From Terribacillus aidingensis (GTDB taxonomy: Bacteria; Bacillota; Bacilli; Bacillales; Amphibacillaceae): a stretch of DNA of 64,000 nt. The stretch covers positions 542,676 through 606,675 of the forward strand of contig NZ_OBEK01000002.1 in the NCBI RefSeq assembly GCF_900215625.1. The letters run 5' to 3'. The translations under genes and the position numbers were made by a program. Of this stretch, positions 8,620-16,038 are shown in pieces; position 1 is the stretch's first letter; each line of letters opens with the position of its first letter. The notes under the pieces are model-generated. The model saw nothing but the letters and a program-made list of their open reading frames with translations. It ran no database searches and was not told where the DNA came from.

Positions 8620-10220
8620 TGGGTGATTGTTTCCTTCTTTCGGATCAGGCTGGCAAGTTCCTCGGTGACACGAACCAGATTCTTCTCTTCATGATGTCCC
8701 ATAACAGCTAGCTGCACCCAATTGTTTTCAATCAAGTAGCTGCTATTGCAGCTGATTAGGAATCCTTTCTCCGCAAGTATGCGTCCAATAGTTTCGGACC
8801 GGCATTCCTTTGGAAGGGGGATTGTCAATATGCCTGCAGCGCGGCATCTGTCGTCTGCTAAGTATGGAAGTCCCTTTTGATTGCACAGGCTGACAAGTTT
8901 ATCTGTCAACAAGCTAACCTTCTCCATTAACTTCTTCTTTTCCCATTGATCAATAGCTGCAGCTAATGCAGCGAGCTGATTAGAAGAATGTGTAAAAGGT
9001 GTATTTTCACATGAATGGTAAAGACCAAGATCAAGATAACGTGGAATGCTGTTTGAGATCTTGATTTCATGATGATAGAAAACGAATGCTAACCCTGCGT
9101 AAGAAGCCAATCCTTTGCCGCTTCCAGCGGTAGCTAGATAGACACCGCTCAAATCAATTGGCACATTACCAAGGGAGCTGCAGCAATCCAAAATAAGCTT
9201 GCTGTCTGTATGCCGGGCGATTTGCTTCAGCTTATCCAAGTCCTGCAGTACACCGGTTGACGTTTCTGCATGCACAGCCCAAATCCAGCCAACATTATGC
9301 TTCTTTGCTTCTGCCAAAATGTGCTGATAATCAAATGCTTGTCCCCAAGGTATCTCCAAGGAGGTGAAAGACAGTCCTGCCCGCTGTGCGTGATCTGTCA
9401 GCCGCAAACCAAATTCACCATTCACAAGGATAAGTCCGTGCTGGTTCAGAAACGAAAGCTGTGCTGCTGCTGCATCGTTTCCAAGTGTGCCCGATCCCAG
9501 CATAATTTGCACGTGTTTAGCGTGTGTCAGTTTTTTTAGTTTCTCCCGCAGCTGATGAAGCTGATCACGAAAAACCGGCGCGCGGTGCGAGCATGCAGTC
9601 TGACCCATAGCCTGTTTTACTTCGTCGGCCATAGGAACAGGCCCCGGAAGGAAACTAATCGGCTTTTGCTTCGAAAGTATCCGCTGAAAAGCCCGCGCTT
9701 TACGCTGGAATAATTCTTCCGTCACGTACATCGGCTGGTACTGCGCCTCCCCATTTCCAGTCAAACTACCAAACGGAACGAACCCCATATGCCGGTAGAG
9801 CTTTTGCTGTCGCATAATACCGGAAATAACAGCCATATCAAAGCCATGGTCTAGACAATAGTTAATCAAAGCCTCGGCAAGGCGGAAGAAAACAAAGCTA
9901 TTCCGATAAGCTTTTTCTACGGCAAGCAGCCTGATTTCACATTTGGCTTTATGCGGAGGAAGAAGATTATCAAGGTTATCTATTTTTAGGTCAAGTGAAA
10001 AAGGTCTATTCGAACGAATAGCAATCATGGCAACGACCGTCTGCCCGTCAAGCCCAATAATATATGTATTTTCTTCATTAAAGCGATCAATTCGGCTGCG
10101 CCCCTCATTCACTTCAAACTGAGGGATTTCTTCTGTAAATGTACGATAATTCAGAGCGTGTATTTGTTCGAATTCCCACGTTTCTGTTGCGATTTTATAC
10201 TGTAATTGTGTCGAATTCAT
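8616..10220 (-). CDS. Fusion: N-terminal GNAT-type acyltransferase + C-terminal class V PLP aminotransferase
   Basis: A 534-residue two-domain protein. Residues 5-165 look like a GNAT acyltransferase of the N-acyl amino acid/autoinducer-synthase-like kind (NYRTFTEEIPQF near 24, CEIRLLAVEKAYRNS near 94, QQKLYRHMGFVPFG near 138). Residues 185-534 are a class V, fold-type I PLP enzyme resembling alanine-glyoxylate or 2-aminoethylphosphonate aminotransferases: FLPGPVPM near 190, HAETSTG at 318-324, LDCCSS with Asp345, and SGKGLASYAG with the likely Schiff-base Lys369. All key PLP residues are present, so the enzyme is probably active. It sits 6 bases after plsY-like and overlaps the LtaS-like gene. 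A role in making an amino or N-acyl lipid is inferred; the substrate is unknown. Confidence 0.82.
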   Translation of the reverse strand: MNSTQLQYKIATETWEFEQIHALNYRTFTEEIPQFEVNEGRSRIDRFNEENTYIIGLDGQTVVAMIAIRSNRPFSLDLKIDNLDNLLPPHKAKCEIRLLAVEKAYRNSFVFFRLAEALINYCLDHGFDMAVISGIMRQQKLYRHMGFVPFGSLTGNGEAQYQPMYVTEELFQRKARAFQRILSKQKPISFLPGPVPMADEVKQAMGQTACSHRAPVFRDQLHQLREKLKKLTHAKHVQIMLGSGTLGNDAAAAQLSFLNQHGLILVNGEFGLRLTDHAQRAGLSFTSLEIPWGQAFDYQHILAEAKKHNVGWIWAVHAETSTGVLQDLDKLKQIARHTDSKLILDCCSSLGNVPIDLSGVYLATAGSGKGLASYAGLAFVFYHHEIKISNSIPRYLDLGLYHSCENTPFTHSSNQLAALAAAIDQWEKKKLMEKVSLLTDKLVSLCNQKGLPYLADDRCRAAGILTIPLPKECRSETIGRILAEKGFLISCNSSYLIENNWVQLAVMGHHEEKNLVRVTEELASLIRKKETITQ

Positions 10221-10226
10221 TGTATG

Positions 10227-10823
10227 TCACCTTTCGTTACGTAATAGCAAATAGTTCCATGCAGCTTTCACATGTGTGTGATGTGCTGCTAGGACAAGGA
10301 CAGTCACTACAACGTAAACTGCGATTGTAAGTACGTCCAACCGTAAAAACGGGAGCAGTGCAGCTGTACTCACGTAAGCGAGCAATCCTGAGGCACTAAA
10401 TCTTCTAAAGAAAAGATAGATACATAGAAATACGGCAAGTAAGAGAAAGGTTGCTTGAAAAGAAAAGATTACAAGTGCTCCAAGTGACACAGCTATTCCT
10501 TTTCCGCCGCGAAAGCGAAGCTGAATCGGGAAAATGTGTCCCAATACGGCCGCAGCAGCACTTAGGCCTGCGATAACTTCCGTTCCGCCGCTCCAGCGGA
10601 CAAGCAGCACAGCAAGCATGCCTTTAGCCAAGTCAAAAATAAGAACGAGCAGAAAGCCCTTCTTCCCCATTGATCTTCCGGCATTAGTCGCGCCTGCATT
10701 ACCGCTGCCGGTCGTCCGTATATCAATTCCATGCTTCCATTTCGTTAAATAATAGGCTCCATTCAAGGAACCGAGTATATATGCTAGAATAATCCATAAC
10801 CATGCAAGCATAACGCCTTCCAT
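10227..10823 (-). CDS. PlsY-like acyl-phosphate:glycerol-3-phosphate acyltransferase paralogue
   Basis: A 198-residue multi-pass membrane protein of the PlsY family, which acylates glycerol 3-phosphate using acyl phosphate. Motif 1 is perfect (GSGNAGATNAGR, near residue 40). Motif 2 is perfect (FRGGKGIA, near 104). Motif 3, normally HRxNIxR, is degenerate here (AHHTHVKAAW). This and the gene context suggest a paralogue with an altered acceptor rather than the housekeeping enzyme. The start at 10823 has AAGGTGG upstream; an internal ATG at 10811 is possible. A weak promoter (-10 TATACT) lies upstream, after the yozE terminator. Confidence 0.85.
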   Translation of the reverse strand: MEGVMLAWLWIILAYILGSLNGAYYLTKWKHGIDIRTTGSGNAGATNAGRSMGKKGFLLVLIFDLAKGMLAVLLVRWSGGTEVIAGLSAAAAVLGHIFPIQLRFRGGKGIAVSLGALVIFSFQATFLLLAVFLCIYLFFRRFSASGLLAYVSTAALLPFLRLDVLTIAVYVVVTVLVLAAHHTHVKAAWNYLLLRNER

Positions 10824-10919
10824 AAACTTACACCACCTTGCGTAGTTCCATAGTATAAATAAACAAGTAAACTTTCAATGATATTTGACAAATTTTTACC
10901 TAAAGAGGGTATAAAAAAA

Positions 10920-10943
10920 TGCCTATATCAACAGATATAGGCA
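10920..10943 (-). terminator. Terminator of the DUF72-to-yozE operon
   Basis: Perfect 10-bp stem TGCCTATATC / GATATAGGCA with an AACA loop, followed on the minus strand by a run of T. It lies 11 bases after the yozE stop and separates that operon from the plsY-like unit. Confidence 0.92.
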
Positions 10944-10953
10944 TATCATTCTC

Positions 10954-11169
10954 TTATTCCGACGATTCATAAGTACTCCAAAGACGGTCGAATACCTGCA
11001 AAGATCCGTGAAACGGACTGTTCCACTCTAGGTACTCGCTAATTTCATCATAGGATGAACTGTGCTTTGGGAAATTATGTTCACTGAACATCCAATCAGC
11101 AAGACGGCTCTCATCGGTCGGTTTCTTTCGTCCGCGATGCGTCATCATATAATGATAAAAAGATCGCAT
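10954..11169 (-). CDS. yozE: YozE family protein (UPF0346)
   Basis: A 71-residue cytosolic protein matching the UPF0346/YozE family: N-terminal RSFYHYMMTHRG, middle HNFPKHSSSYDEISEYLE, and C-terminal VFDRLWSTY. The family has a three-helix fold related to DNA-binding SAM-like domains, but no defined role. The start ATG at 11169 directly follows the TAA of the small upstream ORF, and the ribosome site GAAGGTG lies inside that ORF's end. It is the last gene of the operon before a strong terminator. Confidence 0.88.
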   Translation of the reverse strand: MRSFYHYMMTHRGRKKPTDESRLADWMFSEHNFPKHSSSYDEISEYLEWNSPFHGSLQVFDRLWSTYESSE

Positions 11170-11277
11170 TTATTCACCTTCTTTCTTGAACTTGCTCTTG
11201 TTCCTCCAAACGGGATAATAAATTGTCAGTACGATTAGAAGAAAGAAACAAGCAGGCGGCAATAGCACGTAAAGCAT
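11170..11277 (-). CDS. 35-residue single-pass membrane ORF
   Basis: A short frame fills the gap between dfrA and yozE exactly: its ATG (11277) directly follows the dfrA TAA and its TAA directly precedes the yozE ATG. The protein starts MLYVLLPPACFFLLIVLTIY and then has a basic tail (WRNKSKFKKEG), a typical small membrane protein with the N-terminus outside or in the bilayer and a positively charged inside tail. A weak GGGTGA ribosome site lies within dfrA. I recognise no family. Confidence 0.55.
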   Translation of the reverse strand: MLYVLLPPACFFLLIVLTIYYPVWRNKSKFKKEGE

Positions 11278-11772
11278 TTAGCGATTCACCCGGTCATACT
11301 GGATGAAATAATAATCATATGGATTGCGTTCGTTCTTCTCACCTTTTTCCCGTGCTGTTTCCTGCCACTCTTCCATTGAGATAGCAGGAAAGAAAGTATC
11401 TGCCGGGAAAGATTCATCGATATACGTCATATAAATACGGTCTGCTATTTTTACTGTTTGCGCAAAAATGTCGCTTCCGCCAATAACGAATATCTCTTGA
11501 TTCGGATGCTTATCCGCTAACGTTTCTATTTCCTTTATATCATGCAAGACAATCACTTGATCAGCCTGGAAATTCTCATCTCGCGTCAGTACGATATTTT
11601 TTCGGTTGGGCAGTGCGCCATTCATGGAATCCAGCGTTTTTCTTCCCATCACAATAATCTGGTTTGTCGTTTTCTCCTTAAAGAAGCGCAAATCTTTGGG
11701 AAGGCGCCACGGCAAGTCGTTGTTATATCCAATACCGCGATTTTGATCCATTGCAAATAATAAAGAAATCAT
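11278..11772 (-). CDS. dfrA: Dihydrofolate reductase
   Basis: The enzyme reduces dihydrofolate to tetrahydrofolate with NADPH in the cytosol. The 164-residue length is typical. Motifs include the N-terminal MISLLFAMDQNRGIGYNNDLPW with the catalytic acidic region, MGRKTLDSM near residue 43 (NADPH binding), FVIGGSDIF near 95 and TYIDESFPADTFFP. Written in parts, the N-terminus shows the GIGYNNDLPW substrate loop. It lies 11 bases after thyA, the usual pairing, because thymidylate synthesis consumes reduced folate. Nothing suggests an altered or acquired trimethoprim-resistant enzyme. Confidence 0.95.
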   Translation of the reverse strand: MISLLFAMDQNRGIGYNNDLPWRLPKDLRFFKEKTTNQIIVMGRKTLDSMNGALPNRKNIVLTRDENFQADQVIVLHDIKEIETLADKHPNQEIFVIGGSDIFAQTVKIADRIYMTYIDESFPADTFFPAISMEEWQETAREKGEKNERNPYDYYFIQYDRVNR

Positions 11773-11783
11773 CGTGTTCCTCC

Positions 11784-12743
11784 TTAAACTGCGACTGGCG
11801 CTTTAATAGCTGGATGCGGCTCATAACCGACGATTTCCAAGTCTTCCATAGCAGCATCGAATACGGAGCTGAAACTGTCTTTAATATGCAAAGATGGCAA
11901 TTGTTTCGGTGTACGGCTAAGCTGTGTTTCCACTTGCTCCAAGTGATTTGTATACAAATGCGCATCTCCGATTGTGTGAATGAATTCTCCTACTTCCAAA
12001 CCGCACTCTTTCGCAATTAAATGAGTCAGCAAACTATAGCTGGCAATATTGAACGGGATGCCAAGGAAGATATCGCCGCTCCGCTGGTACAGCTGACAAG
12101 ATAATTTATTATCCGCAACATAAAATTGGAACATCGTATGACAAGGCGGCAATGCCATTGTCGGGACATCTTCTGGATTCCACGCGGAAACAATCAATCT
12201 TCGTGAATCTGGATTTTTCTTGATCATTTCAATTATGTCTTGTAATTGATCAATCGTCTCTCCTTTGGTTGTCTGCCAGCTTCTCCACTGTTTTCCATAA
12301 ACATCGCCAAGATGACCGAATTTTTCACTAAAGTCATTATCAGTCAAAATGAGCTGCTTAAACTTATCCATTTCTGTATCATAAGCAGCGCGGAAGGTTT
12401 CATCCTGCAATGATCTGCGTCCGAAATCTGTCATGTCCGGACCATCGTATGCCTCACTTTCGACCCAGTTCTTAAACGCCCATTCATTCCAGATATTATT
12501 GTTATGTTCAAGCAAGTAACGAATGTTTGTATCTCCTTTTAAGAACCAAAGCAGTTCACTTGCAATAAGTCGGAAAGGTACACGTTTTGTCGTCAAAAGC
12601 GGAAAACCTTGCTTCAAATCAAAACGCATTTGATAACCGAATACGGATACCGTACCGGTTCCTGTGCGATCTTCTTTTTTCGTGCCGTTATTTAAAACAT
12701 ATCTGCATAAATCCAAATAAGTTTGTTCAGAGGTTGTCATCAA
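11784..12743 (-). CDS. thyA: Thymidylate synthase ThyA
   Basis: Converts dUMP to dTMP using methylene-tetrahydrofolate. The 319-residue protein is of the long type with the extra roughly 50-residue insertion near residues 90-145 (as in Lactobacillus casei). The catalytic cysteine is C201 in [10 protein letters not shown]; the phosphate-binding DSRR is at 179-182. N-terminal DRTGTGT is at 25-31. The start has two consecutive ATGs (12743 and 12740). It is followed by dfrA and preceded by the ypgQ-type gene with a 14-base gap, so one operon is likely. Confidence 0.96.
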   Translation of the reverse strand: MMTTSEQTYLDLCRYVLNNGTKKEDRTGTGTVSVFGYQMRFDLKQGFPLLTTKRVPFRLIASELLWFLKGDTNIRYLLEHNNNIWNEWAFKNWVESEAYDGPDMTDFGRRSLQDETFRAAYDTEMDKFKQLILTDNDFSEKFGHLGDVYGKQWRSWQTTKGETIDQLQDIIEMIKKNPDSRRLIVSAWNPEDVPTMALPPCHTMFQFYVADNKLSCQLYQRSGDIFLGIPFNIASYSLLTHLIAKECGLEVGEFIHTIGDAHLYTNHLEQVETQLSRTPKQLPSLHIKDSFSSVFDAAMEDLEIVGYEPHPAIKAPVAV

Positions 12744-12757
12744 CTATCACATTCCTT

Positions 12758-13372
12758 TTACTTTATATCGTCGCACGGCATGTCCCATTCCTCGAAGAAC
12801 TGATCTAGGAAGCTCTCCATAAAAGCATGTCTTTTCTTGGCCATCTGGTTAGCTGTGTCCGTATGTAACGTTTCTTTCAATTTTAACAGTTTATCATAAA
12901 AATGCTGAATGCTCGACTGCTTGGGATCATTCGGCCAATGAATAAGCCGGCTGGCAGCTCCGCCAAAAGCGAATGTCCGTCCAATTCCGATTGCGCCAAT
13001 AGCATCCAGACGATCGGCATCTTGAATGATTTTTCCTTCCAGCGTTTCTGGTATACGCCCTTTACTGAAGGATATATCCTTACATACTTGGAAAATCTCT
13101 CGTATCGTGCTTTCTTCCAATTCAATTCTTCTTAAGAATGCCTGCGCCTCAGCAATGGCATCTGCCGGCCGATCAAACAGTTTATGATCTCCGATATCAT
13201 GCATCCAGCCAATAGCTTCGGTTAGAAACGGGTCCGCGCCTTCTTTAAATGCAATCTTACGGCCCAATTTTGACACCCGTTTCATATGGTAAAAGTCATG
13301 TCCCGTTGCATCTTCTCGAAAGATAGTATACGCATAGCGCTCCATCTCTTCCAATTGTTTTTCCTGTTCCAC
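12758..13372 (-). CDS. ypgQ: HD-domain nucleotide phosphohydrolase, YpgQ type
   Basis: A 204-residue HD-superfamily metal-dependent phosphohydrolase. The HD motif residues are visible: H25 in GHDFYHM, HD in GWMHDIGDHK near residue 57, and D in QDADRLDAIGAIGI near 117. B. subtilis YpgQ has a manganese-dependent nucleotide pyrophosphohydrolase activity, so a role in nucleotide hygiene fits the position upstream of thyA and dfrA. The ATG at 13372 follows a GGAAGGAT-type ribosome site. Substrate in this organism is not known from sequence. Confidence 0.85.
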   Translation of the reverse strand: MEQEKQLEEMERYAYTIFREDATGHDFYHMKRVSKLGRKIAFKEGADPFLTEAIGWMHDIGDHKLFDRPADAIAEAQAFLRRIELEESTIREIFQVCKDISFSKGRIPETLEGKIIQDADRLDAIGAIGIGRTFAFGGAASRLIHWPNDPKQSSIQHFYDKLLKLKETLHTDTANQMAKKRHAFMESFLDQFFEEWDMPCDDIK

Positions 13373-13391
13373 TAGTCAACATCCTTCCTAA

Positions 13392-14240
13392 TCAAAATAA
13401 ATGGAGCTGTTCTGGCGGGGGATCAGGCAGCTTATGACCGAGCAGCTGCATCATTTCTTTAGCATTATCACTCGCGTCGCCTCCGGAATTGTTATTGAAT
13501 AGCAGAAGAACACGTTTACAGGACTGCTCCAATCTTGCAGCTGACGCTTGCCATTCTTTCAATTCCTCTTCATTATAGCGATACAAAAATCGAACTTTCC
13601 GCCAGTCTTCCCTTCCGTGCTGGTTCCAGCCATGAACATTTCGTCCGTGAAAACGGACTAGTGTCATTTCCTCGTTCGTAGCTACCGGAACGGCTGGAAC
13701 AGAACCACTTCCTGCTTGCGGTTCATCACAGACAGTATGGATGAATTCCAACTCTTGCAAAAGGTTCAGCGTTTGTTTTCGATAGGCTTCTGTATACCAG
13801 GATTGGTGCCGAAATTCGATGGCGACCGGCAGCCCTTTTGTCAGCGCCCGGATATAGCGAAGCCGATCGATACTAGCCTTCTCTACCTTAAACCAAGGCG
13901 GAAATTGAAAAAGAATAGCCGCTAGTTTGTCTGCCTCAATGACCGGCTGAATGGAGGAGAGAAAAGCTTCAAATAAACTTGCAGCTTCTGCTCGCGTCAT
14001 CTTTTTCCTGCTCTGCCCCGTCATATCTTGATGTGCTTTTATGACGAAAGAGAAATGCGCCGGGGTTTCGGCTGTCCATTTTTCGTAGTTGCTCATCGGC
14101 TGGATGGCATAGAAGGATGTGTCTACTTCTACCACATCAAAATGTGTGCTATATGTTTTTAATTTCTGCTGTCGCTCTTTCGGATCCGTATATAGCTTGT
14201 CATGATCGCCCCAGCCCGTCACACCGACTTGAATCGTCAT
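13392..14240 (-). CDS. DUF72 family protein (YunF/YecE type)
   Basis: A 282-residue protein of the DUF72 family, a TIM-barrel fold of unknown function. Family features seen are QVGVTGWGDHDKLYT at the start, FDVVEVDTSFYAI near residue 34, PVAIEFRHQSWY near 145 and VRFHGRNVHGW near 193. The last shows the LHGR-like pattern common in this family, here FHGR. The ATG at 14240 has GGAGGAAAG just upstream. It is the first gene of the operon running to yozE. No promoter was identified with confidence. Confidence 0.85.
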   Translation of the reverse strand: MTIQVGVTGWGDHDKLYTDPKERQQKLKTYSTHFDVVEVDTSFYAIQPMSNYEKWTAETPAHFSFVIKAHQDMTGQSRKKMTRAEAASLFEAFLSSIQPVIEADKLAAILFQFPPWFKVEKASIDRLRYIRALTKGLPVAIEFRHQSWYTEAYRKQTLNLLQELEFIHTVCDEPQAGSGSVPAVPVATNEEMTLVRFHGRNVHGWNQHGREDWRKVRFLYRYNEEELKEWQASAARLEQSCKRVLLLFNNNSGGDASDNAKEMMQLLGHKLPDPPPEQLHLF

Positions 14241-14430
14241 AACTTTCCTCCTTTCGACCTTCGTTAATTTCTTTTATTGTAATAGAATCGCAGAATCCCA
14301 TCAACGATGAGTGTTTCTGGCAGAAAATAACGACAAAATGTCGCAATATTTTAGGAATAAGCAAACTCACAGACCATTTTCCTTACTTAGAAAGCGGTTA
14401 CTTTCCCATTGCATCTGTATTTTTCCCTAC

Positions 14431-14459
14431 TTGACGCTTTTTTTAAAATAAGCTATATT
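14431..14459 (+). promoter_or_regulatory. sigmaA promoter of a short RNA unit upstream of cspD
   Basis: -35 TTGACG (14431-14436), 17-base spacer, -10 TATATT (14454-14459). The predicted start is near 14466, only about 30 bases before a strong intrinsic terminator hairpin and 150 bases before cspD. Confidence 0.75.
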
Positions 14460-14465
14460 GGTGTC

Positions 14466-14552
14466 AAGCAAACAAGATGAGCGGAATTAGAACGTCGGCA
14501 GCTTGTTAGAAGAGCTCATGTATTCCGCCCTTCTAACAAGCTGCCTTTTTTA
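14466..14552 (+). ncRNA. Candidate small RNA or attenuated leader of cspD
   Basis: Between a good promoter and a good terminator lie about 85 bases without a plausible ORF. The terminator loop carries ATTCCGC (14522-14528), exactly complementary to GCGGAAT (14481-14487) upstream of the stem, so a 7-bp pseudoknot or competing fold is possible. It could be an independent small RNA, or a leader that controls read-through into cspD. No known family was recognised; it lacks T-box and preQ1 features. Confidence 0.5.
14497..14552 (+). terminator. Strong terminator upstream of cspD
   Basis: Perfect 16-bp stem (14497-14512 with 14530-14545), 17-base loop, then TTTTTTATTT. It would stop RNA started at the 14431 promoter before cspD unless an alternative structure forms. 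Confidence 0.9.
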
Positions 14553-14618
14553 TTTCTTGCACGTCTTTTTGTATTTTTTATACGTTTTCTGTGAAACGTC
14601 TTTAGGAGGATAAGGAAT

Positions 14619-14819
14619 ATGCCAAACGGAATTGTCAAGTGGTTTAACGCCGAAAAAGGTTACGGATTCATTCAAGTTGAGGACGGTAACGATGTGTTTG
14701 TACATTACTCCGCCATCCAGGAAGAAGGCTTTAAAAATCTTGAAGAAGGTCAGGCAGTATCCTTTGAAGTAATTGAAGGAGACAGAGGCCCTCAAGCAGC
14801 TAACGTAGTAAAACTATAA
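14619..14819 (+). CDS. cspD: Cold-shock protein, CspD type
   Basis: A 66-residue single-domain cold-shock RNA chaperone that binds single-stranded RNA and DNA. RNP1 KGYGFIQV is at residues 13-20 and RNP2 VFVHYSAI at 27-34; all the usual aromatic residues are present. RBS AGGAGG lies 7 bases before the ATG. Upstream is a terminated RNA unit; a weak additional promoter (TTGCAC...TATACG, about 14557-14583) might serve cspD directly. The gene is followed by its own terminator, so it is monocistronic. Confidence 0.93.
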   Translation: MPNGIVKWFNAEKGYGFIQVEDGNDVFVHYSAIQEEGFKNLEEGQAVSFEVIEGDRGPQAANVVKL

Positions 14820-14829
14820 TCATGTACAT

Positions 14830-14862
14830 AAGCGGCAATCCATAGGGGTTGCCGCTTTTCTT
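14830..14862 (+). terminator. Terminator of cspD
   Basis: Perfect 9-bp stem AAGCGGCAA / TTGCCGCTT with a 10-base loop, followed by TTCTTT. It lies 11 bases after the cspD stop. Confidence 0.9.
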
Positions 14863-14881
14863 TATGCCCTAATGCCGAAAG

Positions 14882-14910
14882 TTGCAACGGCCTTGAAAAA
14901 AGCGTATACT
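14882..14910 (+). promoter_or_regulatory. Promoter of the queuosine-precursor transporter operon
   Basis: -35 TTGCAA (14882-14887), 17-base spacer, -10 TATACT (14905-14910). It lies 40 bases before the TTG start of the transporter; no preQ1 riboswitch fits in the short leader. Confidence 0.65.
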
Positions 14911-14949
14911 CTTCCATTGTCTAAGTAAATTTAACTAGGAGGAGCAGCA

Positions 14950-15633
14950 TTGAATAACGAAATTTTATGGATTCTATTTGCAGTTATAAATTTTATTCTG
15001 CTGTTAATCATGTATCGTTTGTTCGGACGGCTCGGATTGTTCGTCTGGGTCGGGATGGCGACGGTTGTGGCGAATATCCAAGTAACAAAAACCATTGAAC
15101 TATTCGGATTGACAGCAACAATGGGAAATATTATGTTCGGGACAATTTTTTTAGCGTCTGATATACTGAACGAAAACTACGGCAAGAAAGCAGCCAGAAA
15201 AGTAGTTGGTCTCGGGTTCGCTAGCTTAATCTCGATGACGCTCATTATGCAAGGTGTCCTTTTATTTGACCCTGCAGAGAGTGACTTCGCGCAAGGGTCC
15301 CTCAGCACGATATTTGGTTTTATTCCGCGCATTACACTTGGAAGCTTGCTTGCATTTGGAATTAGTCAGTATATAGATGTATGGCTCTATGCGCTTGTTA
15401 AGCGTCTGCTTCCAGATGACAAATACTTGTGGGTGCGGAATAATGGCAGTACGATGTTCAGTCAGCTGATAGATACACTTGTCTTTTGTACAATTGCTTT
15501 TGCCGGCACATATGAATGGTCTGTGTGGATTGAAATATTCATCTCGACATATGTATTAAAATTCATTGTCAGCATCATCTCCACTCCTTTTTTATACGGA
15601 GCAAAGCGTATGTCTAGTAAAATGGAAGATTAG
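14950..15633 (+). CDS. Queuosine precursor transporter, YhhQ/VUT family (YpdP type)
   Basis: A 227-residue integral membrane protein with about six hydrophobic segments, of the queuosine precursor transporter family (B. subtilis YpdP). Typical features are FGLTATMGNIMFGTIFLASDILNE near residue 50 (read in parts: GNIMFGT, ASDILNENYG), and the WVRNNGSTMFSQLIDT motif near 161. It should import preQ0/preQ1 or queuine for tRNA modification. The start is TTG at 14950, after AGGAGG at good spacing. It is followed by the RNase H-like gene after 12 bases, so they are probably co-transcribed. Confidence 0.85.
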   Translation: MNNEILWILFAVINFILLLIMYRLFGRLGLFVWVGMATVVANIQVTKTIELFGLTATMGNIMFGTIFLASDILNENYGKKAARKVVGLGFASLISMTLIMQGVLLFDPAESDFAQGSLSTIFGFIPRITLGSLLAFGISQYIDVWLYALVKRLLPDDKYLWVRNNGSTMFSQLIDTLVFCTIAFAGTYEWSVWIEIFISTYVLKFIVSIISTPFLYGAKRMSSKMED

Positions 15634-15645
15634 GAGGAATGGGTA

Positions 15646-16038
15646 TTGATCGAGGTATATACCGACGGTGCCACCAGCGGTAATCCAGGGTTAAGCGGTG
15701 CTGGTATTGTCATCATCCATGAAGGTGCGCGCAAAACGTACAGCGTTCCGCTTGGCATGATGACGAATCATCAAGCAGAGTTCTGGGCCATTATCAAAGC
15801 GCTGGAAATTTGCCAGAACGATCATCCCGAGGCGATTATCTCCTTGCGCTCAGATTCTCAGGCTGCTGTACAGGCCATTGATAAGGAACATACAAAAAAT
15901 AAGGATTTTCAGCCCCTTTTAGAGCAAATCCTTCAGCTAAGCAGTGGTTTCCCCTATTTCTTCATTAAATGGATACCAGAGAAACAGAACAAAGCAGCAG
16001 ATCAGCTTGCACGGGGAGCAATTCGGCAGCATCAATGA
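15646..16038 (+). CDS. RNase HI-type protein (YpdQ-like)
   Basis: A 130-residue RNase H-fold protein. The four acidic residues expected for RNase HI catalysis are all present: D7 (VYTDGA), E45 (HQAEFWA), D70 (RSDSQ) and D119 (AADQLA). It could cut RNA in RNA-DNA hybrids; however, the B. subtilis relative YpdQ has been reported as inactive, so activity is not certain. The start is TTG at 15646 with GGAGG upstream. Its end overlaps the convergent small gene at 16032 by seven bases. Confidence 0.82.
   Translation: MIEVYTDGATSGNPGLSGAGIVIIHEGARKTYSVPLGMMTNHQAEFWAIIKALEICQNDHPEAIISLRSDSQAAVQAIDKEHTKNKDFQPLLEQILQLSSGFPYFFIKWIPEKQNKAADQLARGAIRQHQ

Noticed and set aside
14860-14949. preQ1 riboswitch in front of the queuosine-precursor transporter
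   Set aside because: The leader after the promoter is only about 30 bases and lacks the preQ1 hairpin and A-rich tail.
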